Below are positions 25,216 to 34,444 of a stretch of DNA of 63,787 bases, piece after piece. The notes beneath the pieces are model-generated. The model did not search any database. It worked only from the letters and a program-made list of their open reading frames with translations, and was not told the DNA's origin. Both the position numbers and the translations under genes were made by a program. The stretch comes from an uncultured Acetatifactor sp. (GTDB lineage: Bacteria; Bacillota; Clostridia; Lachnospirales; Lachnospiraceae): positions 1-63,787 of the forward strand of contig CAKSAM010000013.1 in NCBI GenBank assembly GCA_934436245.1, read 5' to 3'. Position 1 is the stretch's first letter. Every line of letters begins with the position of its first letter.

Positions 25216-25268
25216 TTGACAAACACGAACAAATGTTTTATCCTAAATAAAAAGCAGAACATTTGTTC
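25216..25268 (+). promoter_or_regulatory. recA promoter with two LexA (SOS) boxes
   Basis: TTGACA (25216-25221) and TATCCT (25239-25244) are 17 bases apart. CGAAC-AAAT-GTTT (25226-25238), a Gram-positive LexA box (consensus CGAAC-N4-GTTCG), lies in the spacer. A second box GAAC-ATTT-GTTC (25257-25268) lies just downstream of the start. Two boxes imply tight SOS repression of recA-recX. Confidence 0.88.
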
Positions 25269-25289
25269 CTTAAGCAAAAGGAGATTAAC

Positions 25290-26318
25290 ATGGAAAAAGA
25301 CGATAAGCTTAAAGCATTGGATGCAGCACTGAGCCAGATTGAGAAGCAGTACGGAAAGGGTGCAGTAATGAAACTGGGAGATCCCACGGCGCAGATGAAT
25401 GTGGAGACGATTCCCACCGGTTCTTTAAGTTTGGATATAGCATTGGGACTGGGAGGGATTCCCAAGGGAAGAATCATTGAAATCTACGGACCGGAATCCA
25501 GTGGTAAGACCACCGTTACCCTGCATATGATAGCCGAGGTGCAGAAGAGAGGCGGTATTGCAGGATTCATCGATGCAGAGCATGCATTGGATCCTGTCTA
25601 TGCGAAGAATATCGGCGTAGATATTGATAACCTGTACATTTCTCAGCCGGATAACGGAGAGCAGGCACTGGAGATCACTGAGACTATGGTACGTTCCGGT
25701 GCGATTGATATTATTGTAGTAGACTCCGTTGCAGCACTGGTACCAAAGGCAGAGATTGACGGTGATATGGGAGACAGCCATGTAGGTCTGCAGGCCAGAT
25801 TGATGTCCCAGGCACTGCGCAAGCTGACTGCTGTAATCAGCAAATCAAATTGTACAGTTATTTTTATTAACCAGCTGCGTGAGAAAGTTGGTGTTATGTT
25901 CGGCAATCCGGAGACTACCACCGGTGGACGTGCACTGAAGTTCTATTCCTCTGTAAGATTGGACGTCAGAAGAATCGAGGCATTGAAGCAGGGGGGCGAG
26001 GTGATCGGTAACCGCACCCGCGTGAAGATTGTAAAAAATAAAATTGCGCCTCCTTTTAAGGAAGCAGAGTTTGATATTATGTTCGGAGAAGGTATTTCCA
26101 TGGTAGGAGATATTCTGGATCTGGCAGCAAGCTGTGATGTTATAGCCAAGTCCGGAGCCTGGTATGCCTATGAGGGTAACAAGATCGGACAGGGAAGAGA
26201 AAATGCCAAACAGTATCTGAAGGATAATCCTGCAATCTGCGATGAGATTGCAGAAAAAGTCAGAGAACATTACGGATTAAAGGCAGATGTGACTGCCACA
26301 ACAGAGAAGGAAGATTAG
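25290..26318 (+). CDS. recA: Recombinase RecA
   Basis: The protein has 342 residues. Walker A is GPESSGKTT (about 66-74) and Walker [12 protein letters not shown]. The DNA-binding loops ([20 protein letters not shown], then [16 protein letters not shown]) and the [16 protein letters not shown] region are all present. RecA forms filaments on single-stranded DNA for recombination and LexA cleavage. AAGGAG before 25290 sets the start. recX follows after 4 bases. Confidence 0.98.
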   Translation: MEKDDKLKALDAALSQIEKQYGKGAVMKLGDPTAQMNVETIPTGSLSLDIALGLGGIPKGRIIEIYGPESSGKTTVTLHMIAEVQKRGGIAGFIDAEHALDPVYAKNIGVDIDNLYISQPDNGEQALEITETMVRSGAIDIIVVDSVAALVPKAEIDGDMGDSHVGLQARLMSQALRKLTAVISKSNCTVIFINQLREKVGVMFGNPETTTGGRALKFYSSVRLDVRRIEALKQGGEVIGNRTRVKIVKNKIAPPFKEAEFDIMFGEGISMVGDILDLAASCDVIAKSGAWYAYEGNKIGQGRENAKQYLKDNPAICDEIAEKVREHYGLKADVTATTEKED

Positions 26319-26322
26319 ATCC

Positions 26323-26955
26323 ATGCTGGTAACACAGGTTACGGAACTATCCAAATCGAGAAGTAAAGTATATATTGATCAGGAATTCGCCTTTGTATTA
26401 TACAAAGGCGAATTGCGTCTCTATCATATAAAAGAGGGTGGAGAACTACATGAGGAAGACTACCGGGCAATCATGCAGGAAGTACTCCCAAGGAGAGCCA
26501 GACTGAGAGCTATGAATCTGTTGCAGGGGAGAGAGTATACCACATCGCAGTTACAGACGAAATTGCAGCAGGGCTTTTATCCACCGGAGATCATAGAACA
26601 GGCAATTGATTACGTGGCGGGATTTCATTATATTGATGATCTGCGATATGCGGTGGACTATATCACTTATCATGAGAACAGTCGTAGCAGAAGACGGATT
26701 GAACAGGATCTGCTGGGCAAGGGAATCTCTACAGCCACTATAGAAGAAGCATGGCAGAACTGGAGAGAAAATGGAGGGGAGCAGGATGAACAGAATATGA
26801 TCAGGGAACTGCTCCGTAAGAAACATTATGATCCGGATGCTGGAGAAACAGACTGGAAAGAACGACAGAAAATATATGCTTTTCTTGCAAGAAAGGGCTT
26901 TTCGACAGAGGCTATCCGCAAGGCAATAGGAGACCTTCACGGTGATGATTTTTAG
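26323..26955 (+). CDS. recX: Regulatory protein RecX
   Basis: The protein has 210 residues made of three-helix RecX repeats (RARLRAMNLLQGREYTTSQL, YIDDLRYAVDYITYHENSRS, then KIYAFLARKGFSTEAIRKAI). It modulates RecA filaments. It is in the recA transcript, so SOS-induced with its target. Confidence 0.9.
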   Translation: MLVTQVTELSKSRSKVYIDQEFAFVLYKGELRLYHIKEGGELHEEDYRAIMQEVLPRRARLRAMNLLQGREYTTSQLQTKLQQGFYPPEIIEQAIDYVAGFHYIDDLRYAVDYITYHENSRSRRRIEQDLLGKGISTATIEEAWQNWRENGGEQDEQNMIRELLRKKHYDPDAGETDWKERQKIYAFLARKGFSTEAIRKAIGDLHGDDF

Positions 26956-27055
26956 AAACGTGGATTGCACGGCAACAGTAAGAAATACTTCGAGAAATAA
27001 TGCACAAAGATTTTTTTGATAAGGGAACTATTTTTGGAGTAATTGCGACTTGTAC

Positions 27056-27084
27056 TTGACAGGGGTGTAATTTCAGTTTACACT
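27056..27084 (+). promoter_or_regulatory. Promoter of rny
   Basis: TTGACA (27056-27061) and TACACT (27079-27084) are 17 bases apart. A leader of about 110 bases follows. Confidence 0.7.
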
Positions 27085-27200
27085 AATACTGTTGTGAATT
27101 GCTTGTTAGAATGTACATATATTACATTCTATTATGAACGATAATTTGTATTGTCGAAGCAAAACGTACAATGAAAATTTCATAAGGAGGTGCTCCTGTA

Positions 27201-28760
27201 GTGGACACTAATATTGTAATAGTATTAGTGGCTTCTGTTATTGTCATTATCGCTGCAGTGCTGATCACAGCAAAAGTTACCACCGCACGTCTGAAGAAGA
27301 ATGCGGAGGGAACTATCGGCAACGCAGAGGAAAAGGCAAGAGAGATTATTGATGAAGCCCTGAAGACTGCAGAGAACAAAAAGCGCGAGTCACTCCTGGA
27401 AGTCAAGGAAGAGTCCATTCGTACCAAGAATGAATTGGACAAGGAGATCAAGGAACGCAGAGCGGAAGCCCAGCGGTATGAGCGCAGAGTTCAGCAGAAG
27501 GAAGAGAACATCGATAAGAAAGCAGATGCCATCGAGAAGCGCGAAGCAAGTTTAGCATCCAGAGAAGAATCCCTCAATCGCATGAAGGAAGAAGTCTCCA
27601 GACTGAATGAGCAGCGTGTACAGGAACTGGAACGAATTTCCGGATTAACCTCTGAACAAGCAAAAGACTACTTATTGAAAATTGTTGAAGATGAAGTGAA
27701 GCATGAATCGGCCGTGATGATCAAGGAAATGGAGAGTCGGGCCAAAGAAGAAGCAGACAAGAAAGCAAAGGAATATGTGGTTAACGCAATACAGAGATGC
27801 GCAGCAGATCATGTCTCTGAGACTACAATTTCCGTTGTACAGCTACCGAATGATGAAATGAAAGGTCGTATCATTGGACGAGAGGGACGTAATATCCGTA
27901 CCCTTGAGACAATGACAGGTGTAGATCTGATCATTGATGATACACCGGAAGCAGTCATCCTGTCCGGATTTGATCCGATCCGTCGTGAAGTAGCAAGGAT
28001 TGCGCTGGAGAAACTGATCGTGGATGGACGTATACATCCCGCCAGAATCGAAGAAATGGTAGAGAAGGCGCAAAAAGAAGTCGAAGTAATGATCAAGGAA
28101 GAGGGTGAAGCCGCTACACTGGAGGTCGGTGTACATGGCATTCATCCGGAACTTGTAAGATTACTCGGTAAGATGAAATTCCGTACCAGCTATGGTCAGA
28201 ACGCATTGAAGCATTCCATCGAGGTCGCACAGTTGTCAGGTCTTCTGGCAGCGGAACTGGGACTGGATGTGAGACTTGCCAAGAGAGCCGGACTGCTGCA
28301 TGATATCGGTAAAGCAGTTGACCATGAAATGGAAGGTTCCCATATTCAGCTGGGTGCTGAACTGTGTCGGAAATACAAGGAGAATGCTACTGTTATCAAT
28401 GCAGTGGAATCTCACCATGGCGATGTAGAGCCTACTTCCCTGATTGCATGTATTGTACAAGCTGCTGATACAATATCTGCTGCAAGACCGGGAGCTAGAA
28501 GGGAAACACTGGAAACCTATACTAGCAGATTAAGACAGTTAGAAGATATCACAAACAATTTCAAAGGTGTAGATAAATCTTTTGCTATTCAGGCAGGTCG
28601 TGAAGTTCGTGTTATGGTAGTGCCCGAGCAGATTACAGATGCCGATATGGTACTGTTGGCAAGAGATATTTCCAAGCAGATCGAAGCTGAATTGGAATAT
28701 CCCGGACAGATCAAGGTAAATGTGATCCGTGAAAGCCGCGTAATTGATTACGCCAAATAA
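27201..28760 (+). CDS. rny: Ribonuclease Y
   Basis: The protein has 519 residues. An N-terminal membrane helix ([19 protein letters not shown]) and a long charged coiled coil (about 30-200) precede a KH RNA-binding domain ([20 protein letters not shown]). The HD domain follows, with [14 protein letters not shown] near residue 365 as metal site. RNase Y starts decay of many mRNAs and is membrane bound. Translation begins at GTG 27201, ten bases after AAGGAGG. Terminator at 28800. Confidence 0.96.
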   Translation: MDTNIVIVLVASVIVIIAAVLITAKVTTARLKKNAEGTIGNAEEKAREIIDEALKTAENKKRESLLEVKEESIRTKNELDKEIKERRAEAQRYERRVQQKEENIDKKADAIEKREASLASREESLNRMKEEVSRLNEQRVQELERISGLTSEQAKDYLLKIVEDEVKHESAVMIKEMESRAKEEADKKAKEYVVNAIQRCAADHVSETTISVVQLPNDEMKGRIIGREGRNIRTLETMTGVDLIIDDTPEAVILSGFDPIRREVARIALEKLIVDGRIHPARIEEMVEKAQKEVEVMIKEEGEAATLEVGVHGIHPELVRLLGKMKFRTSYGQNALKHSIEVAQLSGLLAAELGLDVRLAKRAGLLHDIGKAVDHEMEGSHIQLGAELCRKYKENATVINAVESHHGDVEPTSLIACIVQAADTISAARPGARRETLETYTSRLRQLEDITNNFKGVDKSFAIQAGREVRVMVVPEQITDADMVLLARDISKQIEAELEYPGQIKVNVIRESRVIDYAK

Positions 28761-28799
28761 CTGACCAGTCAGAAATGACAATTTCATACAAAGTAAGAA

Positions 28800-28834
28800 A
28801 AGCTGTTGTGCTATTAAAGCATAACAGCTTTTTT
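28800..28834 (+). terminator. Terminator after rny
   Basis: AAGCTGTTGTGC (28800-28811) and GCATAACAGCTT (28819-28830) pair with one mismatch, followed by TTTT. Confidence 0.85.
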
Positions 28835-28888
28835 GTATACGGTGAGGGCTGAATACCGTTGATTTTAAGAAAATTTGTAAAAAGGGTA

Positions 28889-28917
28889 TTGTACAAAGAA
28901 CTTTCTTATAGTATGAT
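28889..28917 (+). promoter_or_regulatory. Promoter of the aminotransferase operon
   Basis: TTGTAC (28889-28894) and TATGAT (28912-28917) are 17 bases apart, 90 bases before the ATG at 29007. Confidence 0.6.
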
Positions 28918-29006
28918 ATTCGGAGTGTATGATTGTATACGATTATCCAATATCTACAGAAGAAAGCGCATTCCAAGTGGAAAAGACGAGAAAGGTATGG
29001 TACGAA

Positions 29007-30293
29007 ATGAAAGCATATCAGGAATTAACCAAAGAAGAACTTTTAACATTGAAAGCAGAATTAGGTTCTGCCTATGAAGATGCAAAAGGCAAAGGCCTGA
29101 AACTGGATATGTCAAGAGGTAAGCCTGCTGTCAATCAACTGGATATGGCAATGGATTTTCTGGATGCTGTAAATTCTCAAAGCGCTATGAAGGCTGAGGA
29201 TGGAATGGATGTGAGAAATTATGGAGGACTGGACGGTATTCCGGAGGCGAAGAAGCTGATGGCAGATATTATGGGTGTACAGCCGGAGAATGTGATTGTC
29301 TGTGGCAATGCCAGTCTGACAATTATGTACGATACAGTCTCCCGTGCCATGACACATGGTATTATGGGAAGTACTCCATGGTGCAAACTGGATCATGTAA
29401 AGTTTCTATGCCCGGTACCCGGATATGACAGACACTTTGGCATTACGGAACATTTTGGGATCGAAATGATCAATGTGCCCATGACACCCGAAGGACCGGA
29501 TATGGACATGGTAGAGAAGCTGGTGTCTGAAGATCCTGCCATCAAGGGTATCTGGTGTGTACCGAAATACTCCAACCCTCAGGGCTATTCCTACTCCGAT
29601 GAGACTGTAAGACGTTTCGCAGCATTGCAGCCTGCCGCACCGGATTTCCGTATTTTCTGGGATAATGCCTATGCCATCCATCATTTATATGATGACAGAC
29701 AGGATCAGCTGTTAGAGATTCTTTCCGAGTGTGAGAAAGCAGGACATCCGGACATGGTATTCGAGTTCTGTTCCACCTCCAAGGTAACCTTTGCGGGAGC
29801 AGGTATTGCAGCTATAGCTTCTTCCAAGGCAAATCTGGATGATATGCGTAAGTCCATGACTATCCAGACCATTGGCTATGATAAGATCAACCAGTTACGC
29901 CATGTACGTTATTTCAAGGATATTAATGGTGTACGTGAACATATGAAGAAGCACGCAGCGATTATGAGACCTAAGTTCGAGGCAGTATTACAGGTTCTGG
30001 AGGAGGAACTGGGAGGACTGGGCATCGGCAGCTGGACCAAGCCTAACGGCGGATATTTTATCTCTTTTGATGCCATGGAGGGCTGTGCCAAGAAGATTGT
30101 GGCAAAATGTAAAGAAGCAGGCGTGACTCTGACCGGAGCAGGAGCAACCTTCCCCTACAAGAAGGATCCAAAGGATTCCAATATCCGTATTGCACCTTCC
30201 TTCCCGACACCGGAAGAGATGGCGATGGCTACGGATCTGTTCGTGCTGTGTGTCAAGATGGTAAGCGTAGATAAATTACTGGAAAGCAAGTAA
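29007..30293 (+). CDS. PLP-dependent aminotransferase, AspC-1c/MocR-like class (PF12897 type)
   Basis: The protein has 428 residues. LKLDMSRGKPAVNQLDM near the N terminus and FEFCSTSKVTFAGAG around the PLP-lysine (Lys about 258) match the unusual class I aminotransferase group described for Corynebacterium aspartate aminotransferase. DNAYAIHHL and KPNGGYFISFD are further signatures. It probably interconverts aspartate or another amino acid and its 2-oxo acid. GAGAAAGG precedes the ATG at 29007; the reading frame extends upstream without family-like sequence. Confidence 0.85.
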   Translation: MKAYQELTKEELLTLKAELGSAYEDAKGKGLKLDMSRGKPAVNQLDMAMDFLDAVNSQSAMKAEDGMDVRNYGGLDGIPEAKKLMADIMGVQPENVIVCGNASLTIMYDTVSRAMTHGIMGSTPWCKLDHVKFLCPVPGYDRHFGITEHFGIEMINVPMTPEGPDMDMVEKLVSEDPAIKGIWCVPKYSNPQGYSYSDETVRRFAALQPAAPDFRIFWDNAYAIHHLYDDRQDQLLEILSECEKAGHPDMVFEFCSTSKVTFAGAGIAAIASSKANLDDMRKSMTIQTIGYDKINQLRHVRYFKDINGVREHMKKHAAIMRPKFEAVLQVLEEELGGLGIGSWTKPNGGYFISFDAMEGCAKKIVAKCKEAGVTLTGAGATFPYKKDPKDSNIRIAPSFPTPEEMAMATDLFVLCVKMVSVDKLLESK

Positions 30294-30326
30294 GTATAGG
30301 ATTTGAATGAGAAGGGACGATAAGTC

Positions 30327-30899
30327 ATGGGAGAATTCAAGCGTATCAGCCGCAATCTGGTAGCGAAAGGCGCCATTATCGATTATTATCAGGATACGAT
30401 GCAGATACCCAACGGAAATATTGCAAAATGGGATTTGATCGATCATAAGGGGGCTGCTGCGGTGGTAGCGGTACGTGAGGATGGAAAGCTTTTGATGGTC
30501 CGGCAGTATCGTAATGCTCTGGAACGGGAGACTCTGGAGATTCCCGCAGGTGGACTGAACGGGAGAGAAGAACCCACAGATCAGGCGGCAATGAGAGAAC
30601 TGCAGGAAGAGACCGGCTATCATACCGATCATGTGGAGTTATTGACCTCAATCTATACTACGGTTGCTTTCTGTAATGAAAAAATAGACATTTATCTTGC
30701 AAGAGGTCTGAAGGACAGAGGAAGCCAGCATCTGGATGAAGATGAGTTTATTAATGTGGAGGCATACTCTGTAGGAGAACTGAAACAAATGATCTATGAA
30801 TGCAAAATCCAGGATGCCAAAACGATATGCGGCATCTTGACGTATGCATCAAAATACGATACGCATGATTCCTCCTGTTGTCCGCATATACTAGCATAA
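30327..30899 (+). CDS. NUDIX hydrolase, ADP-ribose pyrophosphatase-like
   Basis: The protein has 190 residues. The Nudix box G-x5-E-x7-REL-x-EE-x-G is complete in GGLNGREEPTDQAAMREL continuing QEETGY (about 73-96). YRNALERETLEIPAG upstream is typical of ADP-ribose pyrophosphatases such as NudF. The end (HDSSCCPHILA) is unlike the family core. It lies 33 bases after the aminotransferase and 27 before spoIIM. Confidence 0.88.
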   Translation: MGEFKRISRNLVAKGAIIDYYQDTMQIPNGNIAKWDLIDHKGAAAVVAVREDGKLLMVRQYRNALERETLEIPAGGLNGREEPTDQAAMRELQEETGYHTDHVELLTSIYTTVAFCNEKIDIYLARGLKDRGSQHLDEDEFINVEAYSVGELKQMIYECKIQDAKTICGILTYASKYDTHDSSCCPHILA

Positions 30900-30926
30900 C
30901 GGTGATTTACAGGGATCGGATCTGAA

Positions 30927-31526
30927 ATGAGATGGAACAATGATATAATGTCAGGTGGAAAACTTCCGTTGCGTTTTCTATTCCTGCTGGGTTTTCTGGC
31001 AGGGGTGTCTGCAGTATATTTCGGAAGAAACAGTCTGTTGATAAAGACAGACCTTTTGGGAGAGGACGTACTGTATCAGATGAAATATATGGAGGTGGAC
31101 AGTAGTGTCCTTTTCCGGTATGTCTTATGCAGGAGAGCTAAGGGCTTTCTGATTCTGATCATTATGTCTACAACTTATCTGGGACTGATCTTCTGTGGTG
31201 GAATGGCTGTTAAATACGGTTTTTCGCTGGGGCTCTTTTTAAGCACAGCCTTCTGTAACTATGGGATAAAAGGAATCCTGTTGGGGATAGTAGGTGTTTT
31301 CCCTCATTATATGATGTATGCTCCGGCAGTGATCATGCTGTTAAGATGGTGTGAGGATATTTATCGGAACATTTATTTTTACCATAATATCACCGGGCAG
31401 GGAAAAAAATCCCTGCCCGGCAAATTAGGAAAACTTGTGATCATTTTCGGAATGATAGTTTTCGGATGCATATTAGAATGTTTTATAAATCCAAATCTGG
31501 TAAAATGTTTTCTGCAGTCTTTCTGA
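30927..31526 (+). CDS. spoIIM: Stage II sporulation protein M
   Basis: The protein has 199 residues with about five membrane helices (LPLRFLFLLGFLAGVSAVYF near the N terminus, then FLILIIMSTTYLGLIF, SLGLFLSTAF, and a C-terminal helix with IIFGMIVFGCILECF). The fold and the GIKGILLGIVGVFPHYMMYA region fit SpoIIM, part of the SpoIIDMP peptidoglycan-remodelling complex for forespore engulfment. A strong perfect 10-bp hairpin sits inside the coding region at 31393-31420. Confidence 0.88.
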   Translation: MRWNNDIMSGGKLPLRFLFLLGFLAGVSAVYFGRNSLLIKTDLLGEDVLYQMKYMEVDSSVLFRYVLCRRAKGFLILIIMSTTYLGLIFCGGMAVKYGFSLGLFLSTAFCNYGIKGILLGIVGVFPHYMMYAPAVIMLLRWCEDIYRNIYFYHNITGQGKKSLPGKLGKLVIIFGMIVFGCILECFINPNLVKCFLQSF

Positions 31527-31533
31527 TCACGGA

Positions 31534-32562
31534 TTATTCATATTCAGCAATATCATAGATCAGGCGCTCAGTATCTTCCCAGCCAAGACACGGATCCGTA
31601 ATGGACTTGCCATAGCAGCCGGCTCCTACTTTCTGGTTGCCTTCTTCAATGTAGCTTTCGATCATAACACCTTTTACAAGCTTGTGCAGATCAGAACTGA
31701 GTTTACGGCTGTGCATTACTTCCTTGGTGATACGAATCTGTTCCTTGAACTGTTTATTGGAGTTGGAATGGTTCGCATCGATGACACAGGCAGGGTTTTT
31801 CAGATCCATTTTGCCATACATCTCCCACAGACGAATCAGATCCTCATAGTGATAGTTGGGAATATTAGCACCATGCTTGTTGGTAGCACCGCGCAGTACC
31901 GTATGCGCAAGGTCATTGCCGTGGGTATTTACCTCCCAGCCGGTGTAAATGAAGGAATGAGGATGCTGTGCTGCGTATACGGAATTCAACATGACGGAGA
32001 AGTCCCCACTGGTAGGATTCTTCATGCCGGCAGCTACATCAAAACCGCTTACGGTCAGACGATGCTGCTGATCCTCTACGGAACGTGCACCGATGGCAAC
32101 GTAAGAGAGAATATCAGATACATATCCCCAGTTCTCGGGATATAACATTTCATCAGCAGCGGTCAGACCGGTTTCCTTGATGGCCCGGATATGCATTTTA
32201 CGCATGGCCATCAGACCTGCCAGAAAATCCGGCTTTTTCTCGGGATCCGGCTGACTGGTGATACCCTTATAGCCTTCACCGGTGGTGCGGGGCTTGTTAG
32301 TATAAATTCTTGGAATCAGGACCAGCTTATCTTTTACCTGTTCATTGACTTTTGCAAGACGGTTAACATAATCACAGACAGAATCTTCATTATCTGCAGA
32401 GCAGGGTCCGATGATTACCAGAAATTTATTACTGCTTCCTGTGAGCACAGCACGGATCTCAGCATCTCTTTCTTCTTTGATTTTTGCCAGTTCTGCCGGA
32501 AGGGGCAGTTCCTTGCGGATTTCCGAAGGAGTGGGTAGCTTTTTGATGAATTCAAAACTCAT
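31534..32562 (-). CDS. aroF: 3-deoxy-7-phosphoheptulonate (DAHP) synthase, class I
   Basis: The protein has 342 residues on the minus strand. It condenses PEP with erythrose-4-phosphate, the first step to aromatic amino acids. The AroF/G/H-type motifs are clear: VIIGPCSADNEDSV, YTNKPRTTGEGYKG, AIGARSVEDQQHR, CVIDANHSNSNKQ and VMIESYIEEGNQK. Short aromatic-rich overlapping leader codons lie before the start. It is convergent with spoIIM. The symbol denotes the family; which of AroF, AroG or AroH is closest in regulation cannot be read. Confidence 0.94.
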   Translation of the reverse strand: MSFEFIKKLPTPSEIRKELPLPAELAKIKEERDAEIRAVLTGSSNKFLVIIGPCSADNEDSVCDYVNRLAKVNEQVKDKLVLIPRIYTNKPRTTGEGYKGITSQPDPEKKPDFLAGLMAMRKMHIRAIKETGLTAADEMLYPENWGYVSDILSYVAIGARSVEDQQHRLTVSGFDVAAGMKNPTSGDFSVMLNSVYAAQHPHSFIYTGWEVNTHGNDLAHTVLRGATNKHGANIPNYHYEDLIRLWEMYGKMDLKNPACVIDANHSNSNKQFKEQIRITKEVMHSRKLSSDLHKLVKGVMIESYIEEGNQKVGAGCYGKSITDPCLGWEDTERLIYDIAEYE

Positions 32563-32590
32563 AGTATTCCATCGTGCCTGGGCGGCACAT
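32552..32590 (-). promoter_or_regulatory. Possible leader peptide overlapping the DAHP synthase start
   Basis: Reading 32590 down to 32552, a 12-codon frame MCRPGTMEYYEF with a TGA overlaps the DAHP synthase ATG (32562-32560). AGAAAGG directly abuts its first ATG; an inner ATG at 32572-32570 gives MEYYEF. GTGCC/GGCAC (32574-32588) forms a hairpin between that site and the inner ATG. Tyr, Tyr and Phe codons are end products of the pathway. Regulation by this frame is an inference. Confidence 0.4.
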
Positions 32591-32614
32591 CCTTTCTGCT
32601 AAATATCTTTGCTC

Positions 32615-32643
32615 ATTATAGCTTAGATTCTGTGAGGATGCAA
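32615..32643 (-). promoter_or_regulatory. Promoter of the DAHP synthase gene
   Basis: On the minus strand TTGCAT (32643-32638) and TATAAT (32620-32615) are 17 bases apart, giving a leader of about 45 bases. Confidence 0.75.
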
Positions 32644-32722
32644 GAAAATTTAGCGATTTAAAGCGAAAAAGAATAAAAAGCACACAAACCATTGAATTAA
32701 AGCGTTAATTTGTAAAATTATG

Positions 32723-32751
32723 TTGACATGATTTAGGGTTTGCCATAAAGT
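32723..32751 (+). promoter_or_regulatory. Promoter of the NhaC-type antiporter gene
   Basis: TTGACA (32723-32728) and TAAAGT (32746-32751) are spaced by 17 bases. The -10 is weak. A TGTAACT...AGTTACA inverted repeat follows (32761-32809). Confidence 0.5.
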
Positions 32752-32760
32752 TAAATAGGA

Positions 32761-32809
32761 TGTAACTGCTTCGCAGAACGCAGTTTTTACATGGTTTTGA
32801 ATAGTTACA
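32761..32809. repeat. Short inverted repeat related to the TAACTATTCAGA element family
   Basis: TGTAACT at 32761 pairs with AGTTACA at 32803-32809. The right end GGTTTTGAATAGTTACA matches the right end of the element at 37438-37589. It may be a shrunken derivative in the leader of the antiporter gene. Confidence 0.5.
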
Positions 32810-32843
32810 AAACAATTACAAAAATACGAGAGAGGGCAAAATT

Positions 32844-34385
32844 ATGTACGGAACGATTTGGGCATTACTACCGCCGGTGGTAGCAATTGTACTGGCACTG
32901 ATCACGAAAGAGGTATATTCATCGCTGTTTATCGGCATCGTAACGGGAGCTTTGATCTATACCGGTTTTTCTCCCATTGCGACTTTGGATACTGTGATCA
33001 ATGAAGGATTCATTAATTCTGTGGCGGATGCATGGAATATCGGTATCTTCATGTTCCTGATTCTGTTGGGAACTATGGTGGCACTGATGAATAAGGCAGG
33101 AGGATCCGCAGCTTTTGGAGAATGGGCTAAAAAGCATGTGAAAACCAGAGCAGGAGCATTGCTTGCAACATTTCTGCTGGGTGTACTGATCTTCGTAGAT
33201 GATTATTTTAACTGTCTGACAGTAGGCTCTGTTATGCAGCCGGTAACGGACGGACATAAAATTTCCCGTGCAAAGCTTGCATATATTATTGATGCCACTG
33301 CAGCACCTATCTGTATGATCGCACCGATCTCTTCCTGGGCCGCAGCGGTATCCGGCATGGTGGATGAAGGGGTTTATTCCGGCATTGAATTATTTGTAAG
33401 AGCAATTCCTTATAACTATTATTCTCTGCTGACCATTGTTTTTGTTATTGGTATGGCACTGATGGGCTTCGATTACGGTCCCATGGCAAAACATGAGCGC
33501 AATGCTATTGAAAAGGGAGATTTGTTTACCGAGGGTGAACGTGTGGCAAATGCAGACAATGCACCCAAGGGCTCTGAAAAAGGAAAGGTATATGATCTGC
33601 TGATCCCGGTGATCGTACTGATCATCTGTTGTGTCGTTGGTATGATTTATGTCGGTGGATTTTTTGATGGTGTTGGATTTATTGACGCCTTCAGTGCTAC
33701 GGATGCTTCTGTAGGGCTTCCCTGGGGATCTCTGATCGCACTTTTATTTGCCATTGTTTATTACATGTGCAGAAGACTGGTATCCTTTAAAGAGGCTATG
33801 AACTGTCTGACACAGGGATTTATTGCTATGGTACCCGCCATGCTGATCCTGACCTTTGCCGTTACCCTGAAGACCATGACCGGCCTGTTGGGAGCAGATG
33901 TCTACGTGGCAGGTCTGATGCAGGGAGCGTCCAGCGGACTGACCAATATGCTTCCGGCTATTATTTTCCTGGTAGCATGTTTCTTAGCCTTTGCTTCCGG
34001 TACCAGCTGGGGTACTTTTGGTATCCTGATTCCTATCGTTACCGGTGTATTTACGGATCCTGCTACCGGAGCTATTGTACCCGGAGCTGAGCATCTGATC
34101 ATTATCGGTGTGTCGGCATGCCTGGCCGGTGCTGTTATGGGTGATCATTGTTCCCCTATTTCTGATACAACGATTATGGCATCTGCCGGTGCGCAGTGCA
34201 ACCATATTAATCATGTATCCACGCAGGTGCCATATGTACTGACGGTTGCTGCAATCTCGTTTGTAACATATATCGTTGCCGGTTTTGTACAGAATGTGGT
34301 AATCTGTCTGGCAATCGGTATTTTGTTAACTTTGGGCACTTTATTTGTTCTGAAGCGTATCTACGGACAGAAGCCTGCCGCATAG
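32844..34385 (+). CDS. NhaC-family Na+/H+ antiporter
   Basis: The protein has 513 residues with about 11-12 membrane helices. Typical motifs: LLGTMVALMNKAGGSAAFGEW, FVDDYFNCLTVGSVMQPVTD and, near the end, LAGAVMGDHCSPISDTTIMAS. NhaC-type carriers exchange sodium (or an organic ion pair) for protons or other substrates across the cytoplasmic membrane; the exact substrate is not fixed by sequence. GAGAGAGGG precedes the ATG. Confidence 0.9.
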   Translation: MYGTIWALLPPVVAIVLALITKEVYSSLFIGIVTGALIYTGFSPIATLDTVINEGFINSVADAWNIGIFMFLILLGTMVALMNKAGGSAAFGEWAKKHVKTRAGALLATFLLGVLIFVDDYFNCLTVGSVMQPVTDGHKISRAKLAYIIDATAAPICMIAPISSWAAAVSGMVDEGVYSGIELFVRAIPYNYYSLLTIVFVIGMALMGFDYGPMAKHERNAIEKGDLFTEGERVANADNAPKGSEKGKVYDLLIPVIVLIICCVVGMIYVGGFFDGVGFIDAFSATDASVGLPWGSLIALLFAIVYYMCRRLVSFKEAMNCLTQGFIAMVPAMLILTFAVTLKTMTGLLGADVYVAGLMQGASSGLTNMLPAIIFLVACFLAFASGTSWGTFGILIPIVTGVFTDPATGAIVPGAEHLIIIGVSACLAGAVMGDHCSPISDTTIMASAGAQCNHINHVSTQVPYVLTVAAISFVTYIVAGFVQNVVICLAIGILLTLGTLFVLKRIYGQKPAA

Positions 34386-34444
34386 GAACAGCGGAATAAT
34401 GTATGCGCAGGAATGCGCCAGTGAGAAAGGAAACAGTAGAAACG

